Shown: positions 41,836-51,862 of the stretch, piece by piece
How the letters are laid out: every line of letters starts with the position of its first letter
How positions within the stretch are numbered: position 1 is the first letter of the stretch
NCBI GenBank assembly: GCA_040772005.1
Contig: JAXGYZ010000004.1
Location: 1-64,000 of the forward strand
From: MWBF01 sp040772005
GTDB taxonomy: Bacteria > Chloroflexota > Anaerolineae > CG2-30-64-16
DNA: 64,000 bases
Direction: 5' to 3'
The notes under the pieces: model-generated
What the model was told of the DNA's origin: nothing
What the model saw: only the letters and a program-made list of their open reading frames with translations
The model's database searches: none
Position numbers and translations under genes: made by a program

Positions 41836-43074
41836 ATGGATAATCTTCTTGTGATCGGCGCGGGGCCGGCGGGGCTGCTGGCCGCAGGCATTGCAGCGCA
41901 GGGCGGCGCACGCGTGCGCGTACTGGCCGCAGGCATCGGCACGACGCACATCATGCCGGGCTGGCTCGGCGTCCTGCGGGGGGACGGGGGGACGGGGCTA
42001 AAGCCCCTACTACGAACGTTCGCAAGTGAGCGGCCGGAACATCCGTATGCGCTGGCCGGGCTGGATGCGCTGGAGCGCGGGCTGGCCGCGCTGCGGGCGC
42101 TGGTCGAACCGGCAGGGCTGACCTATGTGGGCGACCTGGTGGGCAACTTCCGGCTGCCGACCGCGCTCGGCAGCGAGGCTCAGGCCGCGGTCGTGCCTGC
42201 GAGCTTCGCGGCCGGGGACCTTTCCGACCCCTCTCCGATGCTCATTGCGGGGCCGGCGGGCTGGCGCGACTTCTATCCGGCTCTGTGCGCGGAGAACCTC
42301 GCGCGGCGCGGCGTCTCGGCACGCGCGGCCACCTTCGCGCTGCCCGAGCTGCACGACAGCAAGTTCGACGCCACGGCTGCAGGCGTTGCCCGGCTGTTCG
42401 ACCGGCCCGCCGTGCGGACGCGGGTCGCGGCCCAGCTCCGGGCGGAGCTCAAGGGCGCGGCGCGCGTCGGGCTGCCGGCCGTCATCGGCCTGGCCCAGCA
42501 CCGCGCCGCATGGAAAGACCTGCAGGCGCGCATCGGCGCGCCCGTGTTCGAGATCCCGACCCTGCCGCCGAGCGTGCCGGGGATGCGGCTGTTCAACGCG
42601 TTGAAGGATGCGCTCACACACCTGGGCGTGCCCCTGCTGCTCGACATGGAGGTCACGCGCGGGCTGGTCGAAGGCAGCCGGGCCACCGGCGTGGTCGTGC
42701 CGAACCCGGCTCGCGAGGCCGTCTACCGGGCGGACAGGATCATCCTCGCGACCGGCGGGCTGTACGGCGGCGGCATCGCCAGCGACCATCACGGCCACCT
42801 GCGCGAGAAGGTCTTCGGCCTGCCCGTGGCAGGACCGGACGAGCGCGGGCAGTGGTTCGACCCGCAGTTCATCCCGCCTGCCGGCAGCCATCCCATCCAC
42901 CGGGCCGGCCTGCGCGTCGATTCGCACATGCGCCCGCTCGATGAGCAGGGCAACGTCGTGCTGGACAACGTGCGTATCGCGGGCCGCCTGCTGGCCGGCT
43001 GCGACCCGCTGGAGGAAGGCTCGACCGAGGGCGTCTGGCTCGCGACCGCATATCGCGCGGCGCACGATGAATGA
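41836..43074 (+). CDS. glpB: Anaerobic glycerol-3-phosphate dehydrogenase subunit B
   Basis: The 412-residue flavoprotein subunit has the N-terminal nucleotide-binding motif LLVIGAGPAGLLAAGIAAQGGARVRVLAAGIGTTHIMPGWLGVL (key part GAGPAGLLAAG). The C-terminal ATGGLYGGGI, and then RIAGRLLAGCDPLEEGSTEGVWLATAYRAA, are typical of GlpB. It is separated from glpA by the DUF3800 gene and RNA. A G-rich palindrome (41980-42014) is translated as RGDGGTGLKPLL in the N-terminal part. Its function follows glpA and glpC. Confidence 0.9.
   Translation: MDNLLVIGAGPAGLLAAGIAAQGGARVRVLAAGIGTTHIMPGWLGVLRGDGGTGLKPLLRTFASERPEHPYALAGLDALERGLAALRALVEPAGLTYVGDLVGNFRLPTALGSEAQAAVVPASFAAGDLSDPSPMLIAGPAGWRDFYPALCAENLARRGVSARAATFALPELHDSKFDATAAGVARLFDRPAVRTRVAAQLRAELKGAARVGLPAVIGLAQHRAAWKDLQARIGAPVFEIPTLPPSVPGMRLFNALKDALTHLGVPLLLDMEVTRGLVEGSRATGVVVPNPAREAVYRADRIILATGGLYGGGIASDHHGHLREKVFGLPVAGPDERGQWFDPQFIPPAGSHPIHRAGLRVDSHMRPLDEQGNVVLDNVRIAGRLLAGCDPLEEGSTEGVWLATAYRAAHDE
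41980..42014. repeat. GGGGCTAAAGCCCC palindrome inside glpB
   Basis: GGGGACGGGGGGACGGGGCTAAAGCCCCTACTAC has a GGGGCTAAAGCCCC core (41994-42007). It resembles the intergenic GTAGGGGCGxxxCGCCCCTAC-type palindromes, here read through in glpB. Confidence 0.55.
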
Positions 43075-43125
43075 TAAATTACGAATTACGAATTATAAAT
43101 TCATAATTCCTAATTCGTAATTCAC
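43072..43125. repeat. Inverted heptamer array (GAATTAC type) between glpB and glpC
   Basis: AAATTACGAATTACGAATTA (left) and TAATTCCTAATTCGTAATTC (right) are nearly back to back. They occupy the whole gap before the glpC ribosome-binding site. Confidence 0.85.
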
Positions 43126-43136
43126 TGGGGCATCCT

Positions 43137-44411
43137 ATGACCTACACACCCAAGCTACTCGAAGACATCCGGCGCACCGCGGACCTATGCGTCAAGTGCA
43201 ACATCTGCACGAGCGCGTGCCCGGTCGTCCCGGCCACGGACCTGTTCCCCGGGCCGAAATACGTCGGGCCGCAGGCGCAGCGCTTCCGCGACCCGGCGCG
43301 GCCATCGCCCGATCACTCGCTGGATTACTGCTCCGGCTGCGGCGTCTGCACGCTGGTGTGCCCGCACGGCGTCAAGGTGATGGAAATCAACACCGCGGCC
43401 AAGGCGGAGATGCGCGAACGCCAGCTGCGCGAGACGCCGCTCGACCCGAAGCTGTGGCGCAACACGCTGTTCGGCTACAACGAGGCGCTCGGCCAGGTTG
43501 GCGGACTCGTCGCGCCACTGGCGAACTTCGTAATGAACTTTCGCCCGGCGCGGCTAATCGCGGAGAAGACCTTCGGCATCGACCACCGCGCGCCGCTGCC
43601 TAAGTTCCACTTTCACAAGTTCCGCGGCTGGTTCTTCGGCCAGCACCAGCGCGAGAAGGCTCCCACGCCACCGGGCGCGCCAAAGGTGGCCTACTTCCAC
43701 GGCTGCGCGACCGAGCATTACGAGCAATCCGTGGGCCGGGCCATCGTGGCGGTGCTTGAGCATAACGGGTTCGAGGTCCTGCTGCCGGAACAGAACTGCT
43801 GCGGCCTGCCCATGCAATCCAACGGCAACTTCGACGGCGCGCGGCGGTATGCCCGCGCACTGCTGCACAAGCTCGCACCGTACGCGGGGCAGGGCATCCC
43901 CATCGTCGTCGGCGGGACGAGTTGCGGTCAGGAGATCAAGTCGGACTACCGCGAGATCCTCGGCATCCACACCGCGGAAGCGAAGATGGTGGCGGAGCAG
44001 GTCTACGACATCAGCGAGTTCCTCTGGCTGCTGCACGAGGAAGGCCGGCTCAAGACTGACTTCCGGGATCAAGGCGGGCGCTACATCCCCGTCCACACCT
44101 CCTGCCACCAGAAGCTCCACCGCATCGGCCGGCCCGCGCTCGACCTGCTGGGGTTGGTGCCCGGGTTGACGGTCGAAGAGATGGGCGTGGACTGCTGCGG
44201 CATCACCGGCACATACGGCTACAAGCACGAGAAGTACGACATCGCGCAGCGGGTGGGCCAGCCGCTCTTCGACAAGCTGCGCGCCTCGGGTGTGAGCCAG
44301 GCCATCTGCGACAACGAGACCTGCCGCTGGAACATCGCGCGCAGCAGCGGGCTGGAAGTCATCCACACGCTGCAGGTGCTGGCTGAGGCGTATGGGGTGG
44401 GAGAGGGGTGA
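43137..44411 (+). CDS. glpC: Anaerobic glycerol-3-phosphate dehydrogenase subunit C
   Basis: The 424-residue membrane-associated subunit carries electrons to quinone. Two [4Fe-4S] motifs are visible, CVKCNICTSACP (Cys18, 21, 24, 28) and CSGCGVCTLVCPHG near residue 63. Two CCG domains follow, with EQNCCGLPM and GVDCCGITGTYG motifs, typical of heterodisulfide-reductase-like proteins. Operon and length fit GlpC. The stop overlaps the next gene's GTG by four bases. Confidence 0.95.
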   Translation: MTYTPKLLEDIRRTADLCVKCNICTSACPVVPATDLFPGPKYVGPQAQRFRDPARPSPDHSLDYCSGCGVCTLVCPHGVKVMEINTAAKAEMRERQLRETPLDPKLWRNTLFGYNEALGQVGGLVAPLANFVMNFRPARLIAEKTFGIDHRAPLPKFHFHKFRGWFFGQHQREKAPTPPGAPKVAYFHGCATEHYEQSVGRAIVAVLEHNGFEVLLPEQNCCGLPMQSNGNFDGARRYARALLHKLAPYAGQGIPIVVGGTSCGQEIKSDYREILGIHTAEAKMVAEQVYDISEFLWLLHEEGRLKTDFRDQGGRYIPVHTSCHQKLHRIGRPALDLLGLVPGLTVEEMGVDCCGITGTYGYKHEKYDIAQRVGQPLFDKLRASGVSQAICDNETCRWNIARSSGLEVIHTLQVLAEAYGVGEG

Positions 44412-45451
44412 GGTTGCGCGTACTCATCATCGGCGCAGGGGCGGTCGGTTCGCTGATCGGCGCGCGGCTCGCGCTGGCCGGGGATGACGTCACGCTCGTC
44501 GGGCGGGCCGCGCTGCGCGACGCGGTGGCTAAAGACGGGCTAACGCTCATCGCGCCCGACGGCACGCGGCAGACCACGCGGCCGCAGGTCGCCACTTCAG
44601 CCGCAGACGCGCTGGCCGGGCCGGACCGCTTCGACCTCGCCTGCCTGACCGTCAAGGCCTACGACACGGCGGCTGTCATCGAGGAACTGGTCCCGCTGAA
44701 GGATTCCCTCCCCCCGCTCATCTCCTGCCAGAACGGCATCGGCAACGAAGAAGCCCTGGTCGCGGCGTTCGGCGCGGATCGGGTCATAGCGGGCGCGCTC
44801 GATACACCCGTCTCCGTGCCCGCGGCGGGCCAGGTGCAGGTCCACCGGTCGCGCTACCGGATGGGACTGGCGGCGGTGGAGACTGTAGGAGTCGATGAAG
44901 CCGCGACTGCGCTCGGCCAGGCCGGATTCGACGTGACGACCTACGCCGACTACCGGACGCTCAAGTGGTCGAAGCTGCTGCTCAACCTCCTCGCGAACGC
45001 CTCATGCGCCATCCTCGATTGGACCCCGGCGCAGGTGATGGCCCATCCCATTTCTGCCCGGCTGGAGGCCTGCGCCTGGCAGGAGGCACTCCGCGTCATG
45101 GCCGCGCTCGACGTCCGGCCTGTCAACCTGGCCGGCTACCCGCTGGCCCTGTTTACGCCGGTCGCGCGGCGGCTGCCGCCGGGCGTGTTGGCCCGCGTGC
45201 TGCGCGGCCTGGTGTCCGGCGGACGCGGCAGCAAGATGCCGTCGCTGCACCTGGCGCTGGCCGAGGGCAAGCGGTCTGAGGTCGCGTGGCTGAACGGCGC
45301 GGTCGCGCGGCTGGGCGCAGAGCACGGGGTTGCGACGCCCGTCAATCGAGCGCTGGCGGATATTGTCGCAGCGCTGACCGAGGGACGCGCGCAGCGGGAG
45401 GACTGGCGCAGCAACATCGCCAGGTTGGAACGCACTCCCCCAATTTTGTGA
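44408..45451 (+). CDS. Ketopantoate reductase-like dehydrogenase (ApbA/PanE family)
   Basis: The 347-residue protein has the N-terminal NAD(P)-binding GAGAVGSLIGARLALAGDDVTLVGR (residues of about 9-33, key G-x-G-x-x-G). LTVKAYDT and SCQNGIGNEE are typical of 2-dehydropantoate 2-reductase, which makes pantoate for coenzyme A. The C-terminal dehydrogenase domain has KWSKLLLNLLANASCA. It starts with GTG overlapping the glpC stop. Because it sits in a glycerol operon, a related 2-keto-acid substrate is possible. Confidence 0.82.
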   Translation: MRLRVLIIGAGAVGSLIGARLALAGDDVTLVGRAALRDAVAKDGLTLIAPDGTRQTTRPQVATSAADALAGPDRFDLACLTVKAYDTAAVIEELVPLKDSLPPLISCQNGIGNEEALVAAFGADRVIAGALDTPVSVPAAGQVQVHRSRYRMGLAAVETVGVDEAATALGQAGFDVTTYADYRTLKWSKLLLNLLANASCAILDWTPAQVMAHPISARLEACAWQEALRVMAALDVRPVNLAGYPLALFTPVARRLPPGVLARVLRGLVSGGRGSKMPSLHLALAEGKRSEVAWLNGAVARLGAEHGVATPVNRALADIVAALTEGRAQREDWRSNIARLERTPPIL

Positions 45452-45453
45452 CA

Positions 45454-45482
45454 TTGACGCCACTTCCGGTTGTATGTATAAT
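45454..45482 (+). promoter_or_regulatory. Promoter of the branched-chain amino acid ABC operon
   Basis: TTGACG (45454-45459) and TATAAT (45477-45482) are exactly 17 bp apart. Transcription would start near 45489, giving a leader of about 140 bases before the lipoprotein ATG. Confidence 0.8.
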
Positions 45483-45629
45483 CCACAAGGTTCTGTCTGG
45501 TATTGTTCCTCGATGCGAAAAGGGTGAAGCACCAGCCACCCGCCGACCGCCCATGTTTTCACCATCCTAACCGGCCCGCTGTGGGCCAGACACACAATCC
45601 CATACTCTCTTTCACGAGGAGGACACCCG

Positions 45630-46793
45630 ATGAGACGCCTGTTTCTGTTCCTGCTAATCGTGATGCTCGGTCTTGCAGTAGCAGGCTGCACACCCCCGGC
45701 CGCAGCACCCGGCGCCGCCGGCACCATCAAGATCGGCCTTCAGGCCCCCCTGACGGGCGCGTTCGCGGCTGAGGGCGAGTGGGCCCAACAGAGCGTTGAG
45801 ATCGCCGCCCAACTGATCAACGATAAGGGCGGGGTCTTGGGCCAGAACGTCGAGATCGTCGTTGTGGATGACGCTTCCAACCCCAAGGACAGCGCCCTGG
45901 CCGCACAGAAGCTGATCTCCCAGGGTCTGCAGGAAGTGATTGCCTCCTACGGCTCTTCGGTGACTGCCCCCGCGGCCGACCTGTACGATGCCAACAAAGT
46001 CGTTTCGGTGGGATATGGGTGTACCGCTGTCCGTTTGACGATGGACAAGCAGCGCCCCTATTTCTTCCGCACGGCAGGACGTGATGACACCCAGTCGGAG
46101 TTCTTCGCCAGGTTCGCGGTGGAAACCCTGGGCGCCAAGACCATCGCCGTGATGCACGACAACCAGGACTACGGTAAGGGCGTGGCTGAAGACGCCATCA
46201 GGTTCCTGCAGCCTTACGTCGATGCCGGTCAGGTCGAGGTCGTGTACTACGATGCAGTGACACCCGGTGAGAGCGACTACTCCGCAGTCGTCAGCCAGAT
46301 CAAGGCCCTCAACCCGGATGTGTGGTTCTACACAGCCTACTACTCTGAGGCGGCTCTTCTGCTCAAGCAAGCCCGCGAGGCCGGTGTGACCAGCACCTTC
46401 ATCGGCAACAACTCCGTTCCCACCCCCGAGTTCGAGAAGATCGCCGGGAAGGACATCATCGCGGGCTCGATCCACCTGAATGAACCCATGCCCCAGTTCC
46501 TGACCTTCGCGGAATCGAAAACGTTCCTGGATGCCTACAAGGCGAAATACAACGAACTGCCCGGGTCGATCTGGGCTGTCTATGCTGCTGATGCGCTCAA
46601 TGCGCTGGTTGCAGCCATCGAGAAGGCCGGCAGCACCGATCCCGATCAAGTAGCCGCCACTATGCGCACCATGACTGACGCCAAAGGCATCACCGGCCCG
46701 CTGTTGTTCACCGAGCGCGGCGACCGGAAAGACATCCCCTACTATGCCTATATCTATAACGACCAGGGTGTCCTCGAGCCCTACGAAGAATAA
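45630..46793 (+). CDS. Branched-chain amino acid-binding lipoprotein (LivK-like)
   Basis: The 387-residue lipoprotein (MRRLFLFLLIVMLGLAVAGC signal, lipobox ending VAGC) is a Leu/Ile/Val-type periplasmic binding protein. IKIGLQAPLTGAFAAEGEWAQQSVEIAA at the start, and FFRTAGRDDTQ with AVMHDNQDYGKG later, match type-1 binding folds. It heads a complete ABC operon with two permease parts and two ATPases. A stem-loop follows its stop. Ligand could also be another short-chain amide. Confidence 0.92.
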   Translation: MRRLFLFLLIVMLGLAVAGCTPPAAAPGAAGTIKIGLQAPLTGAFAAEGEWAQQSVEIAAQLINDKGGVLGQNVEIVVVDDASNPKDSALAAQKLISQGLQEVIASYGSSVTAPAADLYDANKVVSVGYGCTAVRLTMDKQRPYFFRTAGRDDTQSEFFARFAVETLGAKTIAVMHDNQDYGKGVAEDAIRFLQPYVDAGQVEVVYYDAVTPGESDYSAVVSQIKALNPDVWFYTAYYSEAALLLKQAREAGVTSTFIGNNSVPTPEFEKIAGKDIIAGSIHLNEPMPQFLTFAESKTFLDAYKAKYNELPGSIWAVYAADALNALVAAIEKAGSTDPDQVAATMRTMTDAKGITGPLLFTERGDRKDIPYYAYIYNDQGVLEPYEE

Positions 46794-46830
46794 CTTGCGA
46801 CTGGCAGTTCAGATGATCCTCTAAGCACGG

Positions 46831-46870
46831 GGAGCACCTTCTCCTTTGTCACCAAAGGGGAGGGTGTTCC
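46831..46870 (+). terminator. Intercistronic stem-loop after the LivK-like gene
   Basis: GGAGCACCTTCTCCTTTG pairs with CAAAGGGGAGGGTGTTCC around a TCAC loop. It probably lowers readthrough and stabilises the receptor mRNA 3' end, making the receptor more abundant than the permease. No T-run follows, so full termination is unlikely. Confidence 0.6.
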
Positions 46871-46995
46871 TCTGTCATCGCTCCATCATACAGGGAACCT
46901 GGCAACCGGGGCTCCAAAGGCTTGGGTCTTGTCTCAGGCAATCGCTCACCTGACACCGGTTGGACGCCGCAACGTGATTGTAGAGGGCACACCCC

Positions 46996-47910
46996 ATGGA
47001 GATGTTTTTCGAGCAGCTAATCAATGGCCTGACCATCGGTTCTTTCTACGCGTTGGTCGCCATGGGCTACACCATGGTGTACGGCGTCATGAAGCTGATT
47101 AATTTCGCCCACGGTGATCTCTTCACCCTGGGCGCCTACATGGGCTACACCATCCTCGTGATCGGCTCCGGGTGGGTTTCTGCCACTTTTGGTGTGTGGG
47201 GCGGCGTAGCCGTAGGCGTCGTAGGCGCGATGATCAGCATCGGCGTAGCCGGGCTGCTCCTGGAAAAAGTGGCCTACAACCCGGTATATAAGGCCGGACG
47301 TCTGCCCCTGGTCGTGTCCGCCCTGGGCGCCTCGATTTTTATCTCGAATGGGATCATGGCCGCCTGGGGTCCCCGCTACCAGGCCTACCCGCAGGCAGGG
47401 ATTCCTACCGGCAGCCTGCTCCTCTTCGGTGATGTCCGGATTACCTATGTCAAACTTGCCACCATCCTGGTGTCGTTCACGTTGATGGCGGTGATGTATT
47501 ACATCATCGAAAAGACCATCTTCGGGGCTGCCGTGCGGGCTTCTGCGCTGGACCGAGACACCGCCACCTTGATGGGCATTGATTTTCAAAAGATTATCCG
47601 CTTTGTATTTTTCGTCGGGCCGGCGCTGGGCGCGCTGGCGGGTGTCTTTGCGGGCCTGAACTACTCGCGGATCATCTTCAATCTGGGCTGGACATACGGC
47701 CTGAAGGCGTTTACCGCCAGCATCCTCGGCGGCATCGGCAACATCCCGGGGGCCATGCTTGGCGGGCTGCTGCTCGGCGTGATGGAAGCGCTCTTCGAGG
47801 GGTACGTTTCGGGAGCCTGGAAAAACGTCTTTGTGTTCGTTATCCTGATCGTGATTCTCAGCGTCCGGCCAACCGGCCTGATCGGCGAGAAGACCGCAGA
47901 GAAGGTATAG
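46996..47910 (+). CDS. livH: Branched-chain amino acid ABC transporter permease LivH
   Basis: The 304-residue inner-membrane protein has about eight helices. GLTIGSFYALVAMGYTMVYGVMKLINFAHGDLFTLGAYM near the start (key part GYTMVYGVMKLINFAHGD) is diagnostic of LivH. The conserved loop RASALDRDTATLMGIDFQKII contacts the ATPase. It forms a channel with the LivM part of the next gene, three bases on. Confidence 0.95.
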   Translation: MEMFFEQLINGLTIGSFYALVAMGYTMVYGVMKLINFAHGDLFTLGAYMGYTILVIGSGWVSATFGVWGGVAVGVVGAMISIGVAGLLLEKVAYNPVYKAGRLPLVVSALGASIFISNGIMAAWGPRYQAYPQAGIPTGSLLLFGDVRITYVKLATILVSFTLMAVMYYIIEKTIFGAAVRASALDRDTATLMGIDFQKIIRFVFFVGPALGALAGVFAGLNYSRIIFNLGWTYGLKAFTASILGGIGNIPGAMLGGLLLGVMEALFEGYVSGAWKNVFVFVILIVILSVRPTGLIGEKTAEKV

Positions 47911-49765
47911 CGCATGAGCGATATCACCCGCACCATAACCCAGCGCATCCATGATTTCCAATCCGCCCAAGGTGCGCGCGTCCTGAGCAAGCGCCACCAG
48001 CAGATATTGCTCATCGCCCTGGTCGGCCTGATGCTGGTGTTCCCTTACCTGCCGTTCGTTTCCAACTATTGGATCGATGTTGGATTCTATGTGGGCATCT
48101 ATGTCTTGCTCGGATTGAGCCTCAACATCGTCCTGGGCGAAGTCGGCCTGTTTAACCTGGGCCAGGCCGGCTTTTACGCCATTGGCGCCTACACGACGGG
48201 CATTCTCTACACCCAGTTGCATATCCCGATCGTCCTCCTGCTGCCCATCAGCGCCCTGGTCGCCGGCGGGTTTGCCTACCTGGTCACCGCCCGCATCATT
48301 CACCTCAAGGGCGACTACCTGTGCATCGTGACCATCGGCATCGGTGAAATCATCCGCATCGTCGCCAACAACAACCCCTTCGGCCTGACGAACGGCCCCA
48401 ACGGCATCACCGGCATCGGCAATCCGGACTTCGGGCTGTTTTCGATCACCACGCCCACCCAGTTCTTCTACTACGTCTGGTTCATTGTGGCTCTCGTCAT
48501 TGTGGGATTGATCAATCTGCAAAAGTCGCGGATCGGCCGGGCCTGGAACTACATCCGGGAGGACGAGATTGCTGCGGAGGCCAACGGCATCGACGTGCGC
48601 CACTATAAGCTGATCGCCTTCCTGATCGGCACGGCGCTGGCCGGCGTGGCGGGGAATGTCTACGGCTCAAAGATGATGATCATCTCACCCGATAACTTTA
48701 CGTTCATGGAGTCCTGCTTGATCTTCGTGATCGTGTTGTTGGGCGGCCTGGGTTCGATTCCGGGCAACGTTCTGGGCGCAGCCATCATCGTTGTTTTCCC
48801 GGAAATCTTCAGGCAGTTCGCCAGCTACCGGCTGCTGTTCTTCGGCGCGGCCCTCGTAGCGATGATGGTGTTCCGGCCAGGCGGCATCTTGCCTCGCCGA
48901 CGAGAAAAGGCCGGGTTTGGCGGCCTGGGCATAGCCAACCTGCCGGCTGATGAGAACCAGTACATCGAGGACGTCGTAGCCCGCGGCCCGGTGGCCGTGG
49001 CTGCTGCGGCCACGGCCGCGACAGCCCCAGCCGGGGCAGCCGCCGCTGCCCACCCGGCGGCCGAAAAGCGCAAGGTCCTGGAGACGCAGCAGGTCACCAT
49101 CCAGTTTGGGGGCTTGGTTGCTGTCAACAGGTTCGATCTCAATGTTTGGGAAGGCGAGATCACCTCCCTGATTGGCCCAAACGGCGCGGGCAAGACCACC
49201 TTGTTCAACGGCATCACCGGCATTTACCCCCCGGCCAAGGGCCGCGTCATCTTCATGGGTGAGGACATCACCGCGCTCAAACCGCACCGGATCATCGCGA
49301 AAGGCATCGCCCGCACCTTCCAGAACATCCGCCTGTTCCCATCCCTGACCTGCATCGAAAACGTCATGTCCAGCCCGCACTGCCATGCCACCGCCGGCCC
49401 CTGGTCGTCGATTTTCCGCACTGCTCGCCAGAAGCAGGAGGAACATGCGATCCTGGAGACAGCCGCCTACCGGCTGCACCAGATCGGCCTGTGGGAGTAC
49501 CGCAACGAGCTGGCAAAGAACCTGCCTTATGGCAAGCAGAAACTGCTGGAGATTGCCCGCGCCCTCGCCTCCTCTCCCAAGCTGCTCATCCTCGATGAAC
49601 CCTCATCGGGCTTGAATGACAAGGAAACCGAGGAGCTGATGGCGTTCCTGGCGAAGCTGAAGGCAGAAGGGTTCACCCTGCTGCTGATCGAGCACGACAT
49701 GAACGTCGTGATGAGCATCTCGGATACGGTCACCGTCATGGACATGGGCTCCAAAATCGCCGAAG

Positions 49766-50587
<822 letters not shown>

Positions 50588-50638
50588 CGCTCTGCGCGTC
50601 GTGATTCCAACGAGTCCTTGATAATTCAGCCAGCCAGG

Positions 50639-50704
50639 CATCCTTCGACTGCGGGCGTCCCTGTGCCAGGCACAGCCTGGCCCTGACGCCCTCCGCTCAG
50701 GATG
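50639..50704. repeat. CATCCTTCGACTGCGGGCG palindrome
   Basis: CATCCTTCGACTGCGGGCGTC at the left pairs with GACGCCCTCCGCTCAGGATG at the right, around a CCAGGC/GCCTGG inner hairpin. It belongs to the CATCCTGAGCGGA family found inside the GT39 gene (1001-1118) and lies after livF. Confidence 0.8.
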
Positions 50705-50770
50705 CGTCGCAACCAAGTCATCAAAGATGGGTTGAAATTACAGTTCTTTGCGTCTTGGCGGTTATCAGAC

Positions 50771-51745
50771 TCAGAGCGGCAGCCAGGTCCCGAGGCCTCG
50801 CTCCACGGCGCGGCGATAGACGAGCGGCGCGGTCGCCATGTCGTCCAGGGCCAGGCCCAGGTTGCACGCGATGGTGCGCTCCGCCGCGGATTCGCGGCCT
50901 GGCTTCTGCCCCGTGACCAGCTCGCCCAGCGACGCGTGGATGGGTGGGATGTTCTGGAAGTATCCGGCGCGGCGGTAGTATTCGAGCTGCGGGATATCGT
51001 CCGTGCAGAACTTGTCTGCCTCCTGGAGCGCGGCGCCATCCCAATAGGAGTCATAGTCCACCAGCGAGGCGAATGCGCCCGCGTCCAGCCATCCGGGTTT
51101 GATCGTAGCGTGCGGCCGCTTGAGGATCAGGCCGGCGGTCACCACCATGTCGCAGCCGGTTACGGCTTCTTGCGGCCGGCTGGCCACCGTCACCGCCAGC
51201 CCCCAACGCTCCTGCATCTCGCGTGCATAGCGGGCCGCGTTCTCCGGCGTGCGGTCATAGGCGACGACGCGCGTGAGCGGAAACAACACATTCAGCGCCC
51301 CCAGGTTGGTCCGGCCCTGCACGCCGCAGCCCAGGATGCCGACCGTCTGTGACTCCGGCCGCGCGAGATAACGGGCGGCCAGCGCGGTCGCTGCGCCGGT
51401 GCGCATCCCGGTGATCCACGTGCAGTCCATCACCGCGAGGGGCAGGCCGGTCTCGTCGTCGTTGAGGATGAGCAGGCCGCTGATGTACGGCAGGCCTTTC
51501 GCCCGATTGTCCGGATAGCCGCTCACCCACTTCATGCCGATGGCGTGCAGGGCGGGGATGTACGCGGGCATCGCGTGGATGAAGGCGTCGGGCCGCGAAT
51601 GCACGCCGGGCTTGGGCGGCATTTCGGCATGGCCCAGGCCGTGCTCGCGGAAGGCGACCGCCAGCGCATCGATGATTTCCGCCATGCTGACGCCGACGGC
51701 TTCGACATCGGCACGCGAGAGATAAAGGAAGCGGGTTGCAGACAT
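50771..51745 (-). CDS. Ornithine cyclodeaminase / mu-crystallin family protein
   Basis: The 324-residue NAD(P)-dependent protein has KWVSGYPDNRAKGLPYISGLLILNDDETGLPLAVMDCTWITGMRTGAATALAARYL phrasing (key part ITGMRTGAATALA) and the nucleotide motif VGILGCGVQGRTNLGAL. Related enzymes include ornithine cyclodeaminase, alanine dehydrogenase and imine reductases. It lies on the opposite strand to the adjacent branched-chain amino acid operon, so a role in amino acid use is plausible but not specific. Ribosome-binding AGGAGC precedes the ATG. Confidence 0.88.
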   Translation of the reverse strand: MSATRFLYLSRADVEAVGVSMAEIIDALAVAFREHGLGHAEMPPKPGVHSRPDAFIHAMPAYIPALHAIGMKWVSGYPDNRAKGLPYISGLLILNDDETGLPLAVMDCTWITGMRTGAATALAARYLARPESQTVGILGCGVQGRTNLGALNVLFPLTRVVAYDRTPENAARYAREMQERWGLAVTVASRPQEAVTGCDMVVTAGLILKRPHATIKPGWLDAGAFASLVDYDSYWDGAALQEADKFCTDDIPQLEYYRRAGYFQNIPPIHASLGELVTGQKPGRESAAERTIACNLGLALDDMATAPLVYRRAVERGLGTWLPL

Positions 51746-51862
51746 AGAGGCTCCTCATGGCGGCACGGTGTGCTATGGCTGCGCCATAGCCGGGACCGGC
51801 CACAGCAAGTGGCATTGTGGCACGGCGCCACAACCGGATTCATCAAGCGGGATACAAGATTC

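Noticed and set aside
47017..48603. Minus-strand frame opposite livH and livM (528 codons)
   Set aside because: It overlaps two well-supported permeases and is made of the Asp/Gln/Ala-rich text typical of antisense frames.
51545..51862. Longer EamA frame
   Set aside because: Its extra part is antisense to the ornithine cyclodeaminase-like gene and hydrophilic; the GTG at 51863 is nearer the family start.
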